Positions 1 through 8,362 of a stretch of DNA of 64,000 nt are shown in pieces; within the stretch, counting starts at the first letter, position 1, and each line of letters starts with the position of its first letter. The stretch comes from Mycolicibacter virginiensis (GTDB lineage Bacteria > Actinomycetota > Actinomycetes > Mycobacteriales > Mycobacteriaceae). The notes under the pieces are model-generated. The model saw only the letters and a list, made by a program, of their open reading frames with translations. It made no database searches and was not told where the DNA came from. The DNA is taken from positions 2,852,001-2,916,000 of the forward strand of contig NZ_CP092430.2 of assembly GCF_022374935.2 (NCBI RefSeq). Direction: 5' to 3'. Both the position numbers and the translations under genes were made by a program.

Positions 1-32
1 GGGATGAAATAGTTCCCCGAGCGCTAATTCGA

Positions 33-62
33 GAACCCCGCACCTGAAGAGGTGCGGGGTTC
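33..62. terminator. Perfect 13-bp hairpin, likely terminator
   Basis: Bases 33-45 and 50-62 are perfect reverse complements separated by a GAAG tetraloop. No long T tract follows on the plus strand. It lies 40 bases before the DUF3800 start and probably ends a gene to the left of the window. Confidence 0.55.
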
Positions 63-102
63 TACGCTTTCCGCGGCCAGTCAAGCTGAGATACTGACGT
101 CC

Positions 103-1005
103 ATGCTGCTCGCCTACATCGATGAGATCGGGGAGACAGGAGCGTTCGTCTCCCACGATCATCCGAGGTTCAGGACGAGTCCTGCATTTGGCTATGCCGG
201 CTTTGTCATCCCTGCCGCTAACGCACGTCGTTTCGGTGCGGCCTTCACCGCGAACAAGCGGACTATGTTCAAGACCGAGATCGGCGACAGCGACCCATCG
301 TGTTTCGAGCGAAAAGGCGCGGAAATCTTTCGGCCCGGGACATTGAAGCAGTTCCCTCACCAGGTTCGAGTGTTCAACAGCCTCGTTTCGCAGCTGCGCA
401 GTCTTGATGGCGCACTGTTCTACTACGCAGATGAGAAGCCGCTCGGGACACCGAAACAGACCAATCTCGATACCGATGCGCGTGAGACAGCGGCGATGCG
501 AGAAGCGCTGAATCGGCTCGCCCGGCATGCGCAGCGCAAGAGCGATACGAACATCCTCGTGATGATCGATCAGATCAACGAGAAGACCCGCATCGAGCGC
601 CTGCAGCAGATGTACGGGCACATACTCGGCCGCGCATCCGACTATCAAGAGATGAAGTTGATCGTCGAACCACCGATGCACGTCGACAGCAAGCTGAGCG
701 GCAACATCCAGTTCGCGGACTGGGTAGCGGCCTGCGTGACGCGGGCGATCGACTACCAGCTGATCGCCGCCTCGCGATATCTCTGGATCACCGACGACTC
801 CGCCCTGAGCTCACTGCGGGGAGCCTTTACCTATGAGTCGAAGCTCCGCTTCTGGCACCGATCACTTGAGGACTTGCACCGCTCAGAGATCTTCAAGCGC
901 CACCGGCCGGTGCACCCAGCTGCGAACGGACACCTCCTCGGCGAAGGACATTTCGACTATTTCCGTCGGATCAAAGCCGCTGCGGAGCGCGCACGGCGGC
1001 GATAG
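103..1005 (+). CDS. DUF3800 domain protein
   Basis: A 300-residue protein opening with MLLAYIDE, the acidic N-terminal motif typical of DUF3800 proteins, a family thought to have an RNase H-like fold. The ATG at 103 places this motif at the very start; an upstream in-frame start at 52 would lie inside the hairpin and adds residues with no family character. A second acidic stretch (VMIDQ, near residue 165) and the C-terminal FADWVAACVTRAIDY segment also fit. DUF3800 genes are common in mobile islands, sometimes near defence genes, but the function is not established. It is a single gene, convergent with the lipoprotein gene that ends at 1029. Confidence 0.7.
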   Translation: MLLAYIDEIGETGAFVSHDHPRFRTSPAFGYAGFVIPAANARRFGAAFTANKRTMFKTEIGDSDPSCFERKGAEIFRPGTLKQFPHQVRVFNSLVSQLRSLDGALFYYADEKPLGTPKQTNLDTDARETAAMREALNRLARHAQRKSDTNILVMIDQINEKTRIERLQQMYGHILGRASDYQEMKLIVEPPMHVDSKLSGNIQFADWVAACVTRAIDYQLIAASRYLWITDDSALSSLRGAFTYESKLRFWHRSLEDLHRSEIFKRHRPVHPAANGHLLGEGHFDYFRRIKAAAERARRR

Positions 1006-1028
1006 CCGCACGCACTTGATCCCCGCCG

Positions 1029-1580
1029 TCAGCTATTCACGGCTCCGCAGCCCGGCACCACGTGATCATCGCTGATGCTGTGCAGGTACCAGGTGTTGTC
1101 GACGTTGACCAGGCCGAGGGTGGCTTCTGATGCTCCCGGGGCACGCTGGGTGTCGGCGATGTTTTCGTACCACCAGTGGGTGTAGGTGTAGCAGACATTG
1201 AGCACGGCAGCGTGGTCGTGCGCTGACTGGACCTGCGCGTGGGCGACGGTCATCCCGTCGTTGCCGTGGGTGGTGCGAGCCTGCGGGTCGTACTCCCCCT
1301 GCCGGCCTAGTTGCCGTGCTGCGCTGCGGAGATCGGTGTAGGCAGCGCCGGTGTCCCCGGACCGGAGATTGGGGTCGATAACGGCGCGAAACTGCTCGGC
1401 GCCGGGACTCGATTGGGAGGGCTGCAGGTTGTACAAACTCACGGCCGGCCAGATGTCGTTGGTCAGACGGTTGATGATCTGTTGCTCGTTCACGCTGGGA
1501 TCTGCTTTCGCTGGTTCGTTGGGAGAACTGCACGCCAAGACGGCGACGAAAGGAATGGCGAGCGCCACTGCAAGTCTCAT
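1029..1580 (-). CDS. Putative lipoprotein, last gene of the WXG/NlpC operon
   Basis: A 183-residue protein with a short hydrophobic N-terminus ending in VLAC (Cys17), a plausible though imperfect lipobox. The mature part contains a Cys pair (near residues 129 and 178) and aromatic segments (YTYTHWWYENI), giving an impression of an NTF2-like or DUF4878-like extracellular fold; I cannot assign a family. Its ATG overlaps the stop of the upstream NlpC/P60 gene by four bases (ATGA), so the two are translationally coupled. It is probably exported and acts at the cell surface with that hydrolase. Confidence 0.65.
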   Translation of the reverse strand: MRLAVALAIPFVAVLACSSPNEPAKADPSVNEQQIINRLTNDIWPAVSLYNLQPSQSSPGAEQFRAVIDPNLRSGDTGAAYTDLRSAARQLGRQGEYDPQARTTHGNDGMTVAHAQVQSAHDHAAVLNVCYTYTHWWYENIADTQRAPGASEATLGLVNVDNTWYLHSISDDHVVPGCGAVNS

Positions 1581-2818
1581 GATGGCAACCTCAGGATGTT
1601 CGTATTTCCACGTCCAGTGCCGACCGAACCCACGCTTACCGGTGCACCTGACTCGGGAGCATGGATCATAAAGCCGTTGCCGACGTAGATGCCGGTGTGA
1701 TGAGTTCCTGTTCCCGGGTATTCGCCCGATCCCCCGAAGACAAGTACGTCGCCGGCCTGCGCTTGAGCGGCGGCTTGACCGCTGCTCAGACCACCCCCGC
1801 CGTCCGGGTGGATGAAGGTTGAGTTGGTATCGATCGCGTTGGTGCCCATGCCCGTGTCGAAGCCGGCGCCCTGCTGCACCGAGTAGCGGACCAGGCCGCC
1901 GCAGTCGTAGCCAATGCGGTTCGTATCTCCGTATGCGTCAGCGTCGCCGCCGTCGGGAACACCGCGTGTGGGGCCGTCGACCGACTGGTTGCCGCCCCAG
2001 GCGTAGGTGGTGTTCTGCTGGCTCGCCGCGTGAGCCAGGGCGTCGATCGCCGGATCACCAGTCGGTGTGCGCGGGTCCGGCAGCGGGTCGCCCGGGTTGA
2101 AGTTCGCCAGTCGATCACGCCACTCCTGCGCCGATAATCCGGACAGCAGCGGTGAGGGGTGCAGGTTGTCGGCGAGATGGCGGCTCACGTCGGGCGAGGC
2201 GTTGTCACGCGTTCCGACAGTCGGCGAGGGAACTTGACCGTTCTTGGCCGGCAGCGGAAGCTGATCCGCCGGGGTCTCCTTGCCCTGCCCCTCGTCTTTC
2301 GGCATCGGCGGGCCGTAGATCGGGCGGCCGTCGGGGGTGAGTTTGGTGTCACCGACCACGGCGCGGATCGCGGTGGCCAGGTCGCGGTCGGTCTGGTCGG
2401 CCTCGCTCATGAGCTTCGTCAGCCGGCGCTGCAGGGCGTCGAAGGCGTCGCGGTTGCGTTCGGTGACCTGCCCGCTGAGTTGCCCGGTCGGGCTGATCGA
2501 CCAGTTGTTGCTGGCCGCCGCAGATTTGATGGCGCCCCACTCGCTCTTGCACGCCGCGACCTCAGCTCGCGCGTAGGAGAACGCGTTGGCGATCGCGGTC
2601 GCCTCGACCTGCTGGTCGGTGATGTCGACGCGGTGCTTGCCGAGCTCTTGGCGGAAGGCGTCGCCGCCCTTGCCTTCCCAGTCTTTGAGCCCGTTGCCCG
2701 CCGCATCCAGTGTCGCGCCGAAGTCAGCTTTGCGCGCGGAGCGTTCCGTGGCGATCTCGAACACCGTGTCCAGGGTTCCCAGATTCCATTTCTCGATGCC
2801 GTCGGTGGTGATCGTCAT
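1577..2818 (-). CDS. NlpC/P60 cell-wall hydrolase with WXG-like N-terminal domain
   Basis: A 413-residue protein. Residues 1-160 are helical with W47-E-G49, resembling the WXG helical hairpin of type VII substrates. A Pro-rich linker (about 165-225) follows, then an NlpC/P60 domain from about 255. The catalytic Cys is C306 in YDCGGL (the family usually has YDCSGL), and the catalytic His is H373 or H374 in HHTGIYVG. NlpC/P60 enzymes cut the peptide stems of peptidoglycan. There is no classical signal peptide, which fits export as a type VII-like substrate. The gene starts 4 bases after the stop of the WXG100-like gene. Confidence 0.8.
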   Translation of the reverse strand: MTITTDGIEKWNLGTLDTVFEIATERSARKADFGATLDAAGNGLKDWEGKGGDAFRQELGKHRVDITDQQVEATAIANAFSYARAEVAACKSEWGAIKSAAASNNWSISPTGQLSGQVTERNRDAFDALQRRLTKLMSEADQTDRDLATAIRAVVGDTKLTPDGRPIYGPPMPKDEGQGKETPADQLPLPAKNGQVPSPTVGTRDNASPDVSRHLADNLHPSPLLSGLSAQEWRDRLANFNPGDPLPDPRTPTGDPAIDALAHAASQQNTTYAWGGNQSVDGPTRGVPDGGDADAYGDTNRIGYDCGGLVRYSVQQGAGFDTGMGTNAIDTNSTFIHPDGGGGLSSGQAAAQAQAGDVLVFGGSGEYPGTGTHHTGIYVGNGFMIHAPESGAPVSVGSVGTGRGNTNILRLPS

Positions 2819-2821
2819 CGG

Positions 2822-3160
2822 CTATTGCGCGCTGGGCGCCCGGGGAACCAGCACGGTGAATCGGTGGGCGTGCTGCTCTTCCATCTCCATGTAGAGCCGG
2901 CCGCCCTCGGACATCGCCGCGGAGAACGCGCTGATCCGCCCATGCAGCCGCGCGTCGGTCGTCTCCCAGTGCGCACCGAGCTCAGCTAGGGCTTCCGCGG
3001 AGCTCCCGGCCCAAGCCGCGACGCATTCGCCGACGTAGCCGGCGTGACGAGCGGCGAAGGTGCGCGACACCTCGGTGGCGTTGGCCACGTGGGTGGCGTG
3101 GCTGTCCAGCAGCGCCGGGCGAACCGCGAGTTTCGCGGGATCGATCGGGACTGAAGCCAT
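2822..3160 (-). CDS. WXG100-like small helical protein
   Basis: A 112-residue protein of two predicted helices with W50-A-G52 in the turn, the size and layout of WXG100 (EsxA/EsxB-type) proteins. It is the first gene of a three-gene operon with the NlpC/P60 hydrolase and a lipoprotein. By analogy with known pairs it may form a dimer with the WXG-like N-terminus of the downstream protein and promote its export through a chromosomal ESX system. That partnership is inference from gene order. No secretion ATPase is encoded nearby. Confidence 0.65.
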   Translation of the reverse strand: MASVPIDPAKLAVRPALLDSHATHVANATEVSRTFAARHAGYVGECVAAWAGSSAEALAELGAHWETTDARLHGRISAFSAAMSEGGRLYMEMEEQHAHRFTVLVPRAPSAQ

Positions 3161-3323
3161 GCCCAGAAAGTTAACAGCGCTTCTCGGCTGCCGCTAGTCA
3201 CCTGCGGTCGACGAATCGGCATCGACCGGGGGACGCGCCCGCCGAGAAACGGTCAGCAACGGTCGGCAGCACATGGCAATCTGTCCATGGGTCGCGCGGG
3301 TAGTCGATCGATCGAAGGGCGCC

Positions 3324-3566
3324 ATGGTGAGAAAGCGGCAGGCGAAGGGCAAGTGCCAAGTCTGCTACCAGCTCTTTCCCCTAAAACCTAAGGGCCAGAC
3401 TATTCCCTGGCACAGGGTGGGCATCACTGGCGAGGGGTGCCCGGGCGTGGGCCGACCCCCAGTGCAAAAGCCCCAGAACGCCAAGAAGCCCCTACCTGAC
3501 AGTCGTGACGATTTTGAAATCAGAATTACGGCACTCGGCCATCCGGGGACGGGTAAACGGCGGTAG
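3324..3566 (+). CDS. Small cysteine-containing protein, unknown
   Basis: An 80-residue basic protein with CQVC near the N-terminus, then a His and a further Cys (KGQTIPWHRV and EGCPG), suggesting a small zinc-binding knuckle. The ATG at 3324 places the basic MVRKRQ segment first; an earlier start at 3273 is possible. It stands alone among small plus-strand genes of the island. Family unknown. Confidence 0.45.
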   Translation: MVRKRQAKGKCQVCYQLFPLKPKGQTIPWHRVGITGEGCPGVGRPPVQKPQNAKKPLPDSRDDFEIRITALGHPGTGKRR

Positions 3567-3655
3567 GTTCCGCACCGCGCTCATCCCGCCCGCAGCCCAC
3601 TTCCCCACCCGCGCTCCGCACCTGCTCCCCCGCCGACATCGTGCACGATCCCGGC

Positions 3656-3868
3656 ATGGACGCACCGACCCGCGCGCAGATCCACCGCTTCGTCGTCACG
3701 CCACTGGCCCCGGCCGGTGCCACCGGTGAGCAGCTCGACGCCGCGACAGACGCGCTCCTGGAGCGGGCGCCGTTGGCGACGTGGTCGTGCGACGGCCATT
3801 GGTACAGCACCGATGAGGTGACGTTTGAGGAACTGCAGCGGATCGTGAACGAAGTGGTGGGCGGCTGA
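3656..3868 (+). CDS. Small protein, unknown
   Basis: A 70-residue protein with a balanced composition (TWSCDGHWYSTDEVTF), so probably a real gene rather than a chance frame. The ATG at 3656 is preferred over a GTG at 3641. No recognised domain. It is one of a run of short plus-strand genes typical of mycobacterial plasmids and integrative elements. Confidence 0.45.
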   Translation: MDAPTRAQIHRFVVTPLAPAGATGEQLDAATDALLERAPLATWSCDGHWYSTDEVTFEELQRIVNEVVGG

Positions 3869-3938
3869 TCACGCCTCCGCCGGCCGGTACCCCGGCCCGT
3901 ACTCCAGCTTGTCACCAGTCGGTGACAGGATCACCGCC

Positions 3939-4112
3939 GTGCCCACCAACGCGATCGATTCCCTGCTCGCCGACGCCGTGACCGGCGCCGCCCACCCCGC
4001 CGTCGCCGAGGTGATCACCGATCCGTCCGGCCGCCCCGACGCCTGGACCAGGCTGACGGTGAAATTCGCCGACGGATCGGCCTGCTACATCAGCGCTGAG
4101 ACCGTCCGATGA
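3939..4112 (+). CDS. Small protein, possibly truncated by an in-frame stop
   Basis: A 57-residue frame from a GTG at 3939 (VPTNAIDSLLADAV), composition typical of a coding region and ending in FADGSACYISAETVR. The TGA at 4110 is followed in the same frame by an open stretch to 4235 that also looks protein-like (IEDLEIAVDGQRYRLRVV). The gene may therefore have been longer and be broken here. No family recognised. Confidence 0.4.
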   Translation: MPTNAIDSLLADAVTGAAHPAVAEVITDPSGRPDAWTRLTVKFADGSACYISAETVR

Positions 4113-4284
4113 CCCGCGACGGTCAGCCGGTACACCAGTGGTCCAAGCATCGAGGACCTAGAGATTGCGGTGGACGGCCAGCGCTACCGGCTGCGTGTTG
4201 TGCGGACGGCGGCGCCGACCCGCGCCAGCGGCTGACCGCGCCGCAGCACGCAGGGTGTCGGTGCGGCGGCGCAGACTGCGGAGC

Positions 4285-4557
4285 ATGAAGCTGATCCACC
4301 ACTGCGAAATCTGCCGCCGCGAAGAGATCCTCACGCCGGACGAGGCCTTCCAGCTTGGCTGGGATTACCCGCCACGAATGGGCGCGTTCGGCGTGATTTC
4401 ACCGCGGACCTGCGGCAATTGCCTGATGAAAGACACCGTCTGGGCCGCGTTAATGATGCAGGGGAAGGCACCTGACCAGCTGACCGACCGGCAGCTGGCG
4501 ACGATCGCCCGCATCCAGGCGGAGCCGGCGTCGATCACGGTCCCGAGCGAGAACTAA
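4285..4557 (+). CDS. Small protein with paired cysteine motifs
   Basis: A 90-residue protein with CEIC near residue 8 and CGNC near residue 44, a four-Cys arrangement suggesting a zinc ribbon. The start at 4285 is the ATG of MKLIHHCEIC; a longer in-frame extension upstream is Arg-rich and looks non-coding. It probably binds nucleic acid or protein, but nothing more specific can be said. Confidence 0.55.
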   Translation: MKLIHHCEICRREEILTPDEAFQLGWDYPPRMGAFGVISPRTCGNCLMKDTVWAALMMQGKAPDQLTDRQLATIARIQAEPASITVPSEN

Positions 4558-4589
4558 TCTGCGTCTCGACCGTTCGTGAAAGCGCAGCG

Positions 4590-5132
4590 TCACTGTCGCC
4601 GGGCGGTACGGGCTGCGTCAGCGCAGCGCTTGCGCGCGGCTTTGATCATCAGCGCGTCCGGATTTTTCCAATGCGTGAGGTTCAGCGGCGGCCCGGCCAT
4701 TGCGACCAGTTCGCGCTCAAGCGGTTTGGGATCCGCCGCGGGATGCACGGCCACGTCAAGGTGTCGGCGCATCCAGGCGCTGAGCCTTTCTTCGCCGGTC
4801 TCGTCGAACCGATAGTTGCGGTAGTTGGTTTCGCTGGTGCCGGCGCTTCTCGGTTCAGGTTGGAGACCAAGCTCATCGATCAGCAGCGCGCCCAGTGATC
4901 GACGCAGCGTGGAGAATCCGCTGCCGCCCGCACGGAAATGGGTTTCGAACTCCCGCTGAGCGAGATTCGACGACAGTCCGATGTAAAGACACTCTCCGGA
5001 TCCGCACTGGAGCCCAGGAAGGGCACCGTCACGGATGAAGAACGCATACACGCCGGATGCTGCTGGGGCATCGAGCAGGTCCAAGCGAGATCGACGGTCC
5101 GACAACTGCGCTAGCACCAGTGTTGCGTCCAT
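4590..5132 (-). CDS. GIY-YIG nuclease-family protein
   Basis: A 180-residue protein with the two hallmarks of a GIY-YIG domain in order: GVY (residues 27-29) in a strand, then LYIG (49-52) followed by R60 in a helix that ends ...FETHF. The family cleaves DNA with one metal ion. The C-terminal WMRRHLDVAV...LERELVAMAGPPLNLTHWKNP segment resembles stand-alone GIY-YIG proteins found in phages and islands. It lies alone on the minus strand between plus-strand orphans, so its partner and target are unknown. Confidence 0.7.
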   Translation of the reverse strand: MDATLVLAQLSDRRSRLDLLDAPAASGVYAFFIRDGALPGLQCGSGECLYIGLSSNLAQREFETHFRAGGSGFSTLRRSLGALLIDELGLQPEPRSAGTSETNYRNYRFDETGEERLSAWMRRHLDVAVHPAADPKPLERELVAMAGPPLNLTHWKNPDALMIKAARKRCADAARTARRQ

Positions 5133-5208
5133 TCACTGAACCTAAACGAGGTGCACCCTGCCCGCGCCCCAGACGCGATCTGTCGGTCTCCCTGCGCAGA
5201 CTGCAGGC

Positions 5209-5544
5209 ATGAAGTGGATCCCTGAAACCGACACCATGGAACTCACGGCGCGCAACATCACCGCGCTTACAGACAAACTCTCGGATCCGCTCAGCGCCAG
5301 GACCCTGATCAGCCCTGACCCGCATCGCATCCCCGTGACAGCCGTCGAATCCGCCGGCGCGGCCGAGGCAGTCGCGACGCCCGGCACCGTCTTTCTCACC
5401 CGGGCGCAGCTGCAGACGCTGGCCACCGAGGGGGCGACGGTGCGGGTCGGCGGTGTGCGGGTCCGCGCGGTGGCAGACGCTGAGCACTACCGCGATCGGG
5501 CGGCGGGTGAGGTGTACATGCCGAGCAGCGGTGAGCGACGCTAG
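5209..5544 (+). CDS. Hypothetical island protein
   Basis: A 111-residue protein. The C-terminal half reads like a small beta-rich domain (TLATEGATVRVGGVRVRAVAD). Its last bases overlap by four the end of the convergent 413-residue gene at 5541. No family recognised. Confidence 0.5.
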   Translation: MKWIPETDTMELTARNITALTDKLSDPLSARTLISPDPHRIPVTAVESAGAAEAVATPGTVFLTRAQLQTLATEGATVRVGGVRVRAVADAEHYRDRAAGEVYMPSSGERR

Positions 5545-6782
5545 CTGGCTTTTGACTCCGGCGGTTCATCGCCTCTCAGGATCGTCCCGCCGGGGACGAT
5601 TCCGTCGTCGTATGGCTCCGCCGCCTGCACGATCCGCGGCGCCTCACGGCCGGCACCTTTGCCGGCACCACCCATGCCTCCGCCCATCGGCGCCATCGGT
5701 GCGCCCATGCCCCCAGGCGCGGCCGCGGTGCCGGCGGCCTGCGCGGGCGCGGTGGAGGGCATGCCACCGGACAGGTTGACCTGCGGCGATGGGCGGCCGG
5801 TGACGTTGGTGCCCGTGACCAGGTCTTTCACGCTGTAGCCGGGGTTCGTGGCCCGCGGCGACAGCACCCCCACCGGGCTCGCGCCAGCACCGGCAGCACC
5901 GATGGCGCCGGCCAGGCCGGTGGGGGTGCTGTCGCCGCTGTCACGGCGTTTGTCAGCGGCCTTCGGTGTCGGTGTTCCGGTGGGGGCACCGCCAGCTGCT
6001 GCCTGCGGGTGCTGGCCCTGCTGCTGTTGGGGCTGGGCCTGGGGCTGTTGCTGACCCTGCGGGACCTGCGGCATCGTCGGCATCTCCGATTTCGACAGGT
6101 CGGTTCGGGGAGCTGTGCCGGCAGGGGTGGACGGCGCGGCACCAGCCGGAGTGCGTGGGGCAGCGGGGGTTCCGGGTGCGGGGGTGGATGGTGCCGAAAA
6201 TGCTGGGGGCTTGAGGGATCCGATGCTGTTGGAGATTCCAGGCAAGCGAGGCCGCGTGCCATCGATCTTGCTATGACTGTTCGCCTGCCGCTGCTGCTCA
6301 ACTTTGGTGGTCAATGTCGCCATGCCCGTCACGAAGGCCTCATCCGCTTCGGCGCGTTGCGCCCTCAACGTATTCGCGTACTGCAGCGCCGCTTTCGCCG
6401 CTGCCGCTGTAGATGCCTTTTGAGCGGGGGTTCCCAGTTCTTCCGCAGCTTGCATCGCACGTAGGGCTTGAGCCTTAGCGGCATCGGCAGCGTCGATGTC
6501 CGCGTCTTTGGGGGCCGAACCCTCCCAATGGGCTGCCAACTGTGCGGCTTCGTTCCCGGCTGCGCCGACCGCATAAGCCACCGCGGTCGTGCGGCCCACC
6601 TCCTGCCCACCCTGGTGAAGCGAGTCGACAGCGCGTGTGAGGCCGTCGCTGTCCCCCTCGGCTGCAATACCGTTCGCGCCGGATTGAAGGCCGCCCTCCA
6701 CACCGCCGGTGCTCGTACCGACCTGACGCGCTTGTCCAACGTTTCGTACAGCGGTGAAGTCAGGATCCTGGAACTCGCTCAT
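5541..6782 (-). CDS. Low-complexity Pro/Ala/Gly/Gln-rich protein with helical N-terminus, ESX-substrate-like
   Basis: A 413-residue protein. Residues 1-165 are Ala-rich helices with HWEG near residue 84, a W-x-G placed as in type VII-exported proteins. From about 185 onward it is disordered: Pro/Ala/Thr repeats, a Gln-rich run near 240-260 and Gly/Met-rich stretches. The layout recalls EspK/EspB-type secreted ESX proteins, but I see no sequence identity strong enough to name it. It is the last gene of the eight-gene operon that starts at 11380 and lies 48 bases after the protease gene. It has no signal peptide. Confidence 0.6.
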   Translation of the reverse strand: MSEFQDPDFTAVRNVGQARQVGTSTGGVEGGLQSGANGIAAEGDSDGLTRAVDSLHQGGQEVGRTTAVAYAVGAAGNEAAQLAAHWEGSAPKDADIDAADAAKAQALRAMQAAEELGTPAQKASTAAAAKAALQYANTLRAQRAEADEAFVTGMATLTTKVEQQRQANSHSKIDGTRPRLPGISNSIGSLKPPAFSAPSTPAPGTPAAPRTPAGAAPSTPAGTAPRTDLSKSEMPTMPQVPQGQQQPQAQPQQQQGQHPQAAAGGAPTGTPTPKAADKRRDSGDSTPTGLAGAIGAAGAGASPVGVLSPRATNPGYSVKDLVTGTNVTGRPSPQVNLSGGMPSTAPAQAAGTAAAPGGMGAPMAPMGGGMGGAGKGAGREAPRIVQAAEPYDDGIVPGGTILRGDEPPESKAS

Positions 6783-6830
6783 GCCCCTATTGTTCCAGCG
6801 GAACGCCCCGCAGCGGGTGTCCGGCGCGAC

Positions 6831-7682
6831 TTATCGGGCGGTAATCGCCTCAGCGCCAAGGCGGTCCAGGGCTGGGGCTAGATACGTGGCAGTCGATGCC
6901 AGCCTGTGATCGTCGCTGCTGGCCATGATCCCTATCAACCACGCAGATCCATCGGCATCGACGACGAACGCTGCGGCACCGGAATCCCCGCCCTTAGCGG
7001 TGCGCGCGAAATGCACACCACCCGGATCTGTCGCGCTCAGCAGGGGTCCACACGCAATTCCCGTCACAGCTCCGTAGAAGCAGATCGGCGTCTTCATCGG
7101 AAGATCGCGCACCTCAGATGCCATCAACGTTCCAGCTACAGGCCAAGTTCCAGCAAGAATCGATGCGCGGGCTCCTGTCGGCGTCCAAATCACAGCCGAA
7201 TCGTCTGCATAACCGGTGGCGGGATCAGGTATCCCATCGCTGTCGGCCGCATCGACAGCCACACCGAGGTCGTGTGCCGGCATACCATCAGGCCCGGTGA
7301 GCTGCTGAGGCCCGGTGGCATTCATCGCGCAGTGGCCTGCAGTCAGGAACCCCTGTCGGTCACCGGCGGTGATAGCAGGGCCAACTGTGCATCCAACGGT
7401 GCGTCCGTCGACAGTGTCGTGCGTGATAGTCGCTCCGGGACGGGGTGAGGAACTGTACTGGGTGCCCACCAGTGAATCGCGCGGCATCGACACGCCCTGA
7501 CCGGTGACATCGACCCACACCCGCTGATCCGCAACCGGAGCAACATCTTCCAGGGCCGCGGCCTTCAGCTCGCTCGACGGCCGCGCCTCTCCCGCGACCG
7601 TCGCGCTGCAGCCAGCGGACAGCGCGGTTACCGCCGCTGCTGCGAGAGCGGCGGCAACAGAGACTGCCGCACGACTGATCAT
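6831..7682 (-). CDS. Trypsin-like serine protease lipoprotein
   Basis: A 283-residue protein with an Ala-rich signal sequence ending LSAGC (Cys25), so probably a lipid-anchored surface protein. The chymotrypsin triad is visible: H117 in LTAGHC, D160 or D161 in YADDSAVIW, and S234 in GGDSG. Cys98/Cys118 and Cys201/Cys211 could form the usual disulfides. The family cuts peptide bonds outside the cytoplasm. It sits within the operon of WXG-like proteins, where known ESX loci carry a subtilisin-type mycosin instead. It may process the operon's own products; that role is inferred. Confidence 0.8.
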   Translation of the reverse strand: MISRAAVSVAAALAAAAVTALSAGCSATVAGEARPSSELKAAALEDVAPVADQRVWVDVTGQGVSMPRDSLVGTQYSSSPRPGATITHDTVDGRTVGCTVGPAITAGDRQGFLTAGHCAMNATGPQQLTGPDGMPAHDLGVAVDAADSDGIPDPATGYADDSAVIWTPTGARASILAGTWPVAGTLMASEVRDLPMKTPICFYGAVTGIACGPLLSATDPGGVHFARTAKGGDSGAAAFVVDADGSAWLIGIMASSDDHRLASTATYLAPALDRLGAEAITAR

Positions 7683-7699
7683 CTGTACATCATCCCACG

Positions 7700-8044
7700 T
7701 CAGCCAGCAGGCGTAGCCGAGATGTTTGCCGCCCTGGCATTTTGGATCGCTTCGAGACCGCCGTTCCAGGTACGCATGTCAAGCGTTGTCGACCGCAGAT
7801 GTGCGTGCGCCGCATCTGCTGCATCGGCCGCCTCGGTCATCGCTCCGCTCACCGCCGTGAGGAACTCGGCGATCGCTCCAGCAACCGAGCCGGTCGCCCC
7901 AGCTGCACCGGCGGCGGCCTCCTCCCCGTGCCGTCGAGCCTCCGCAGCAGCGTCGGGCAGCGGTGCGTACGCCGCTTCGATGTCAGACAGTTTCCGATTG
8001 AACCGGCCGAAGTCCTTGACTTCGACTTTCTTCTCGCCGGTCAT
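7700..8044 (-). CDS. WXG-like helical protein (operon gene 6)
   Basis: A 114-residue Ala-rich helical protein with a late W-N-G (RTWNGG, near residue 93). The ATG at 8044 lies one base after the stop of the upstream gene, and the gene ends 17 bases before the protease start. Size and composition match ESX-associated small substrates or chaperones. No family assignment is possible by eye. Confidence 0.55.
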   Translation of the reverse strand: MTGEKKVEVKDFGRFNRKLSDIEAAYAPLPDAAAEARRHGEEAAAGAAGATGSVAGAIAEFLTAVSGAMTEAADAADAAHAHLRSTTLDMRTWNGGLEAIQNARAANISATPAG

Positions 8045-8045
8045 G

Positions 8046-8354
8046 TCAGCCCTCCTCCCCCGCCAGTTCCTCGGTCGGCAACGCCCACTCGTCGGGCAAC
8101 GACTTACCCGGAACGAACGAGAGGTCGAATTCCACCAGCTCAACCAGATATTTGTGCAGCGCCGCGGCCAGCCGCTCGACGTGCTCCGCGGCTGCCTGGA
8201 TCGTCTGCGCCCCGCCGGATGCGGCCACGGCGGCATTCGCTGCTCGCAGCCCGACGATCGCTTCCCACAGCTCGGCGGGTTTCGTACGTTGATCGCCGAC
8301 GCCGATCTCCGGCGCCACCGCTGCTATTTGCTCCGCGCTCACTTTCTTTCTCAT
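8046..8354 (-). CDS. Small helical protein (operon gene 5)
   Basis: A 102-residue protein: a basic N-terminus (MRKKVS), a long amphipathic helix (near 30-75) and an acidic C-terminus (ALPTEELAGEEG). It follows the upstream gene by 8 bases and abuts the next. It could be a chaperone or partner for the neighbouring WXG-like proteins. Unknown family. Confidence 0.5.
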   Translation of the reverse strand: MRKKVSAEQIAAVAPEIGVGDQRTKPAELWEAIVGLRAANAAVAASGGAQTIQAAAEHVERLAAALHKYLVELVEFDLSFVPGKSLPDEWALPTEELAGEEG

Positions 8355-8362
8355 TCTCTCGG

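Noticed and set aside
4109..4288. 59-codon plus-strand frame overlapping both neighbours by ATGA
   Set aside because: Its translation is Cys/Ala/Gly-rich and erratic, and the competing frame IEDLEIAVDGQRYRLRVV looks far more protein-like.
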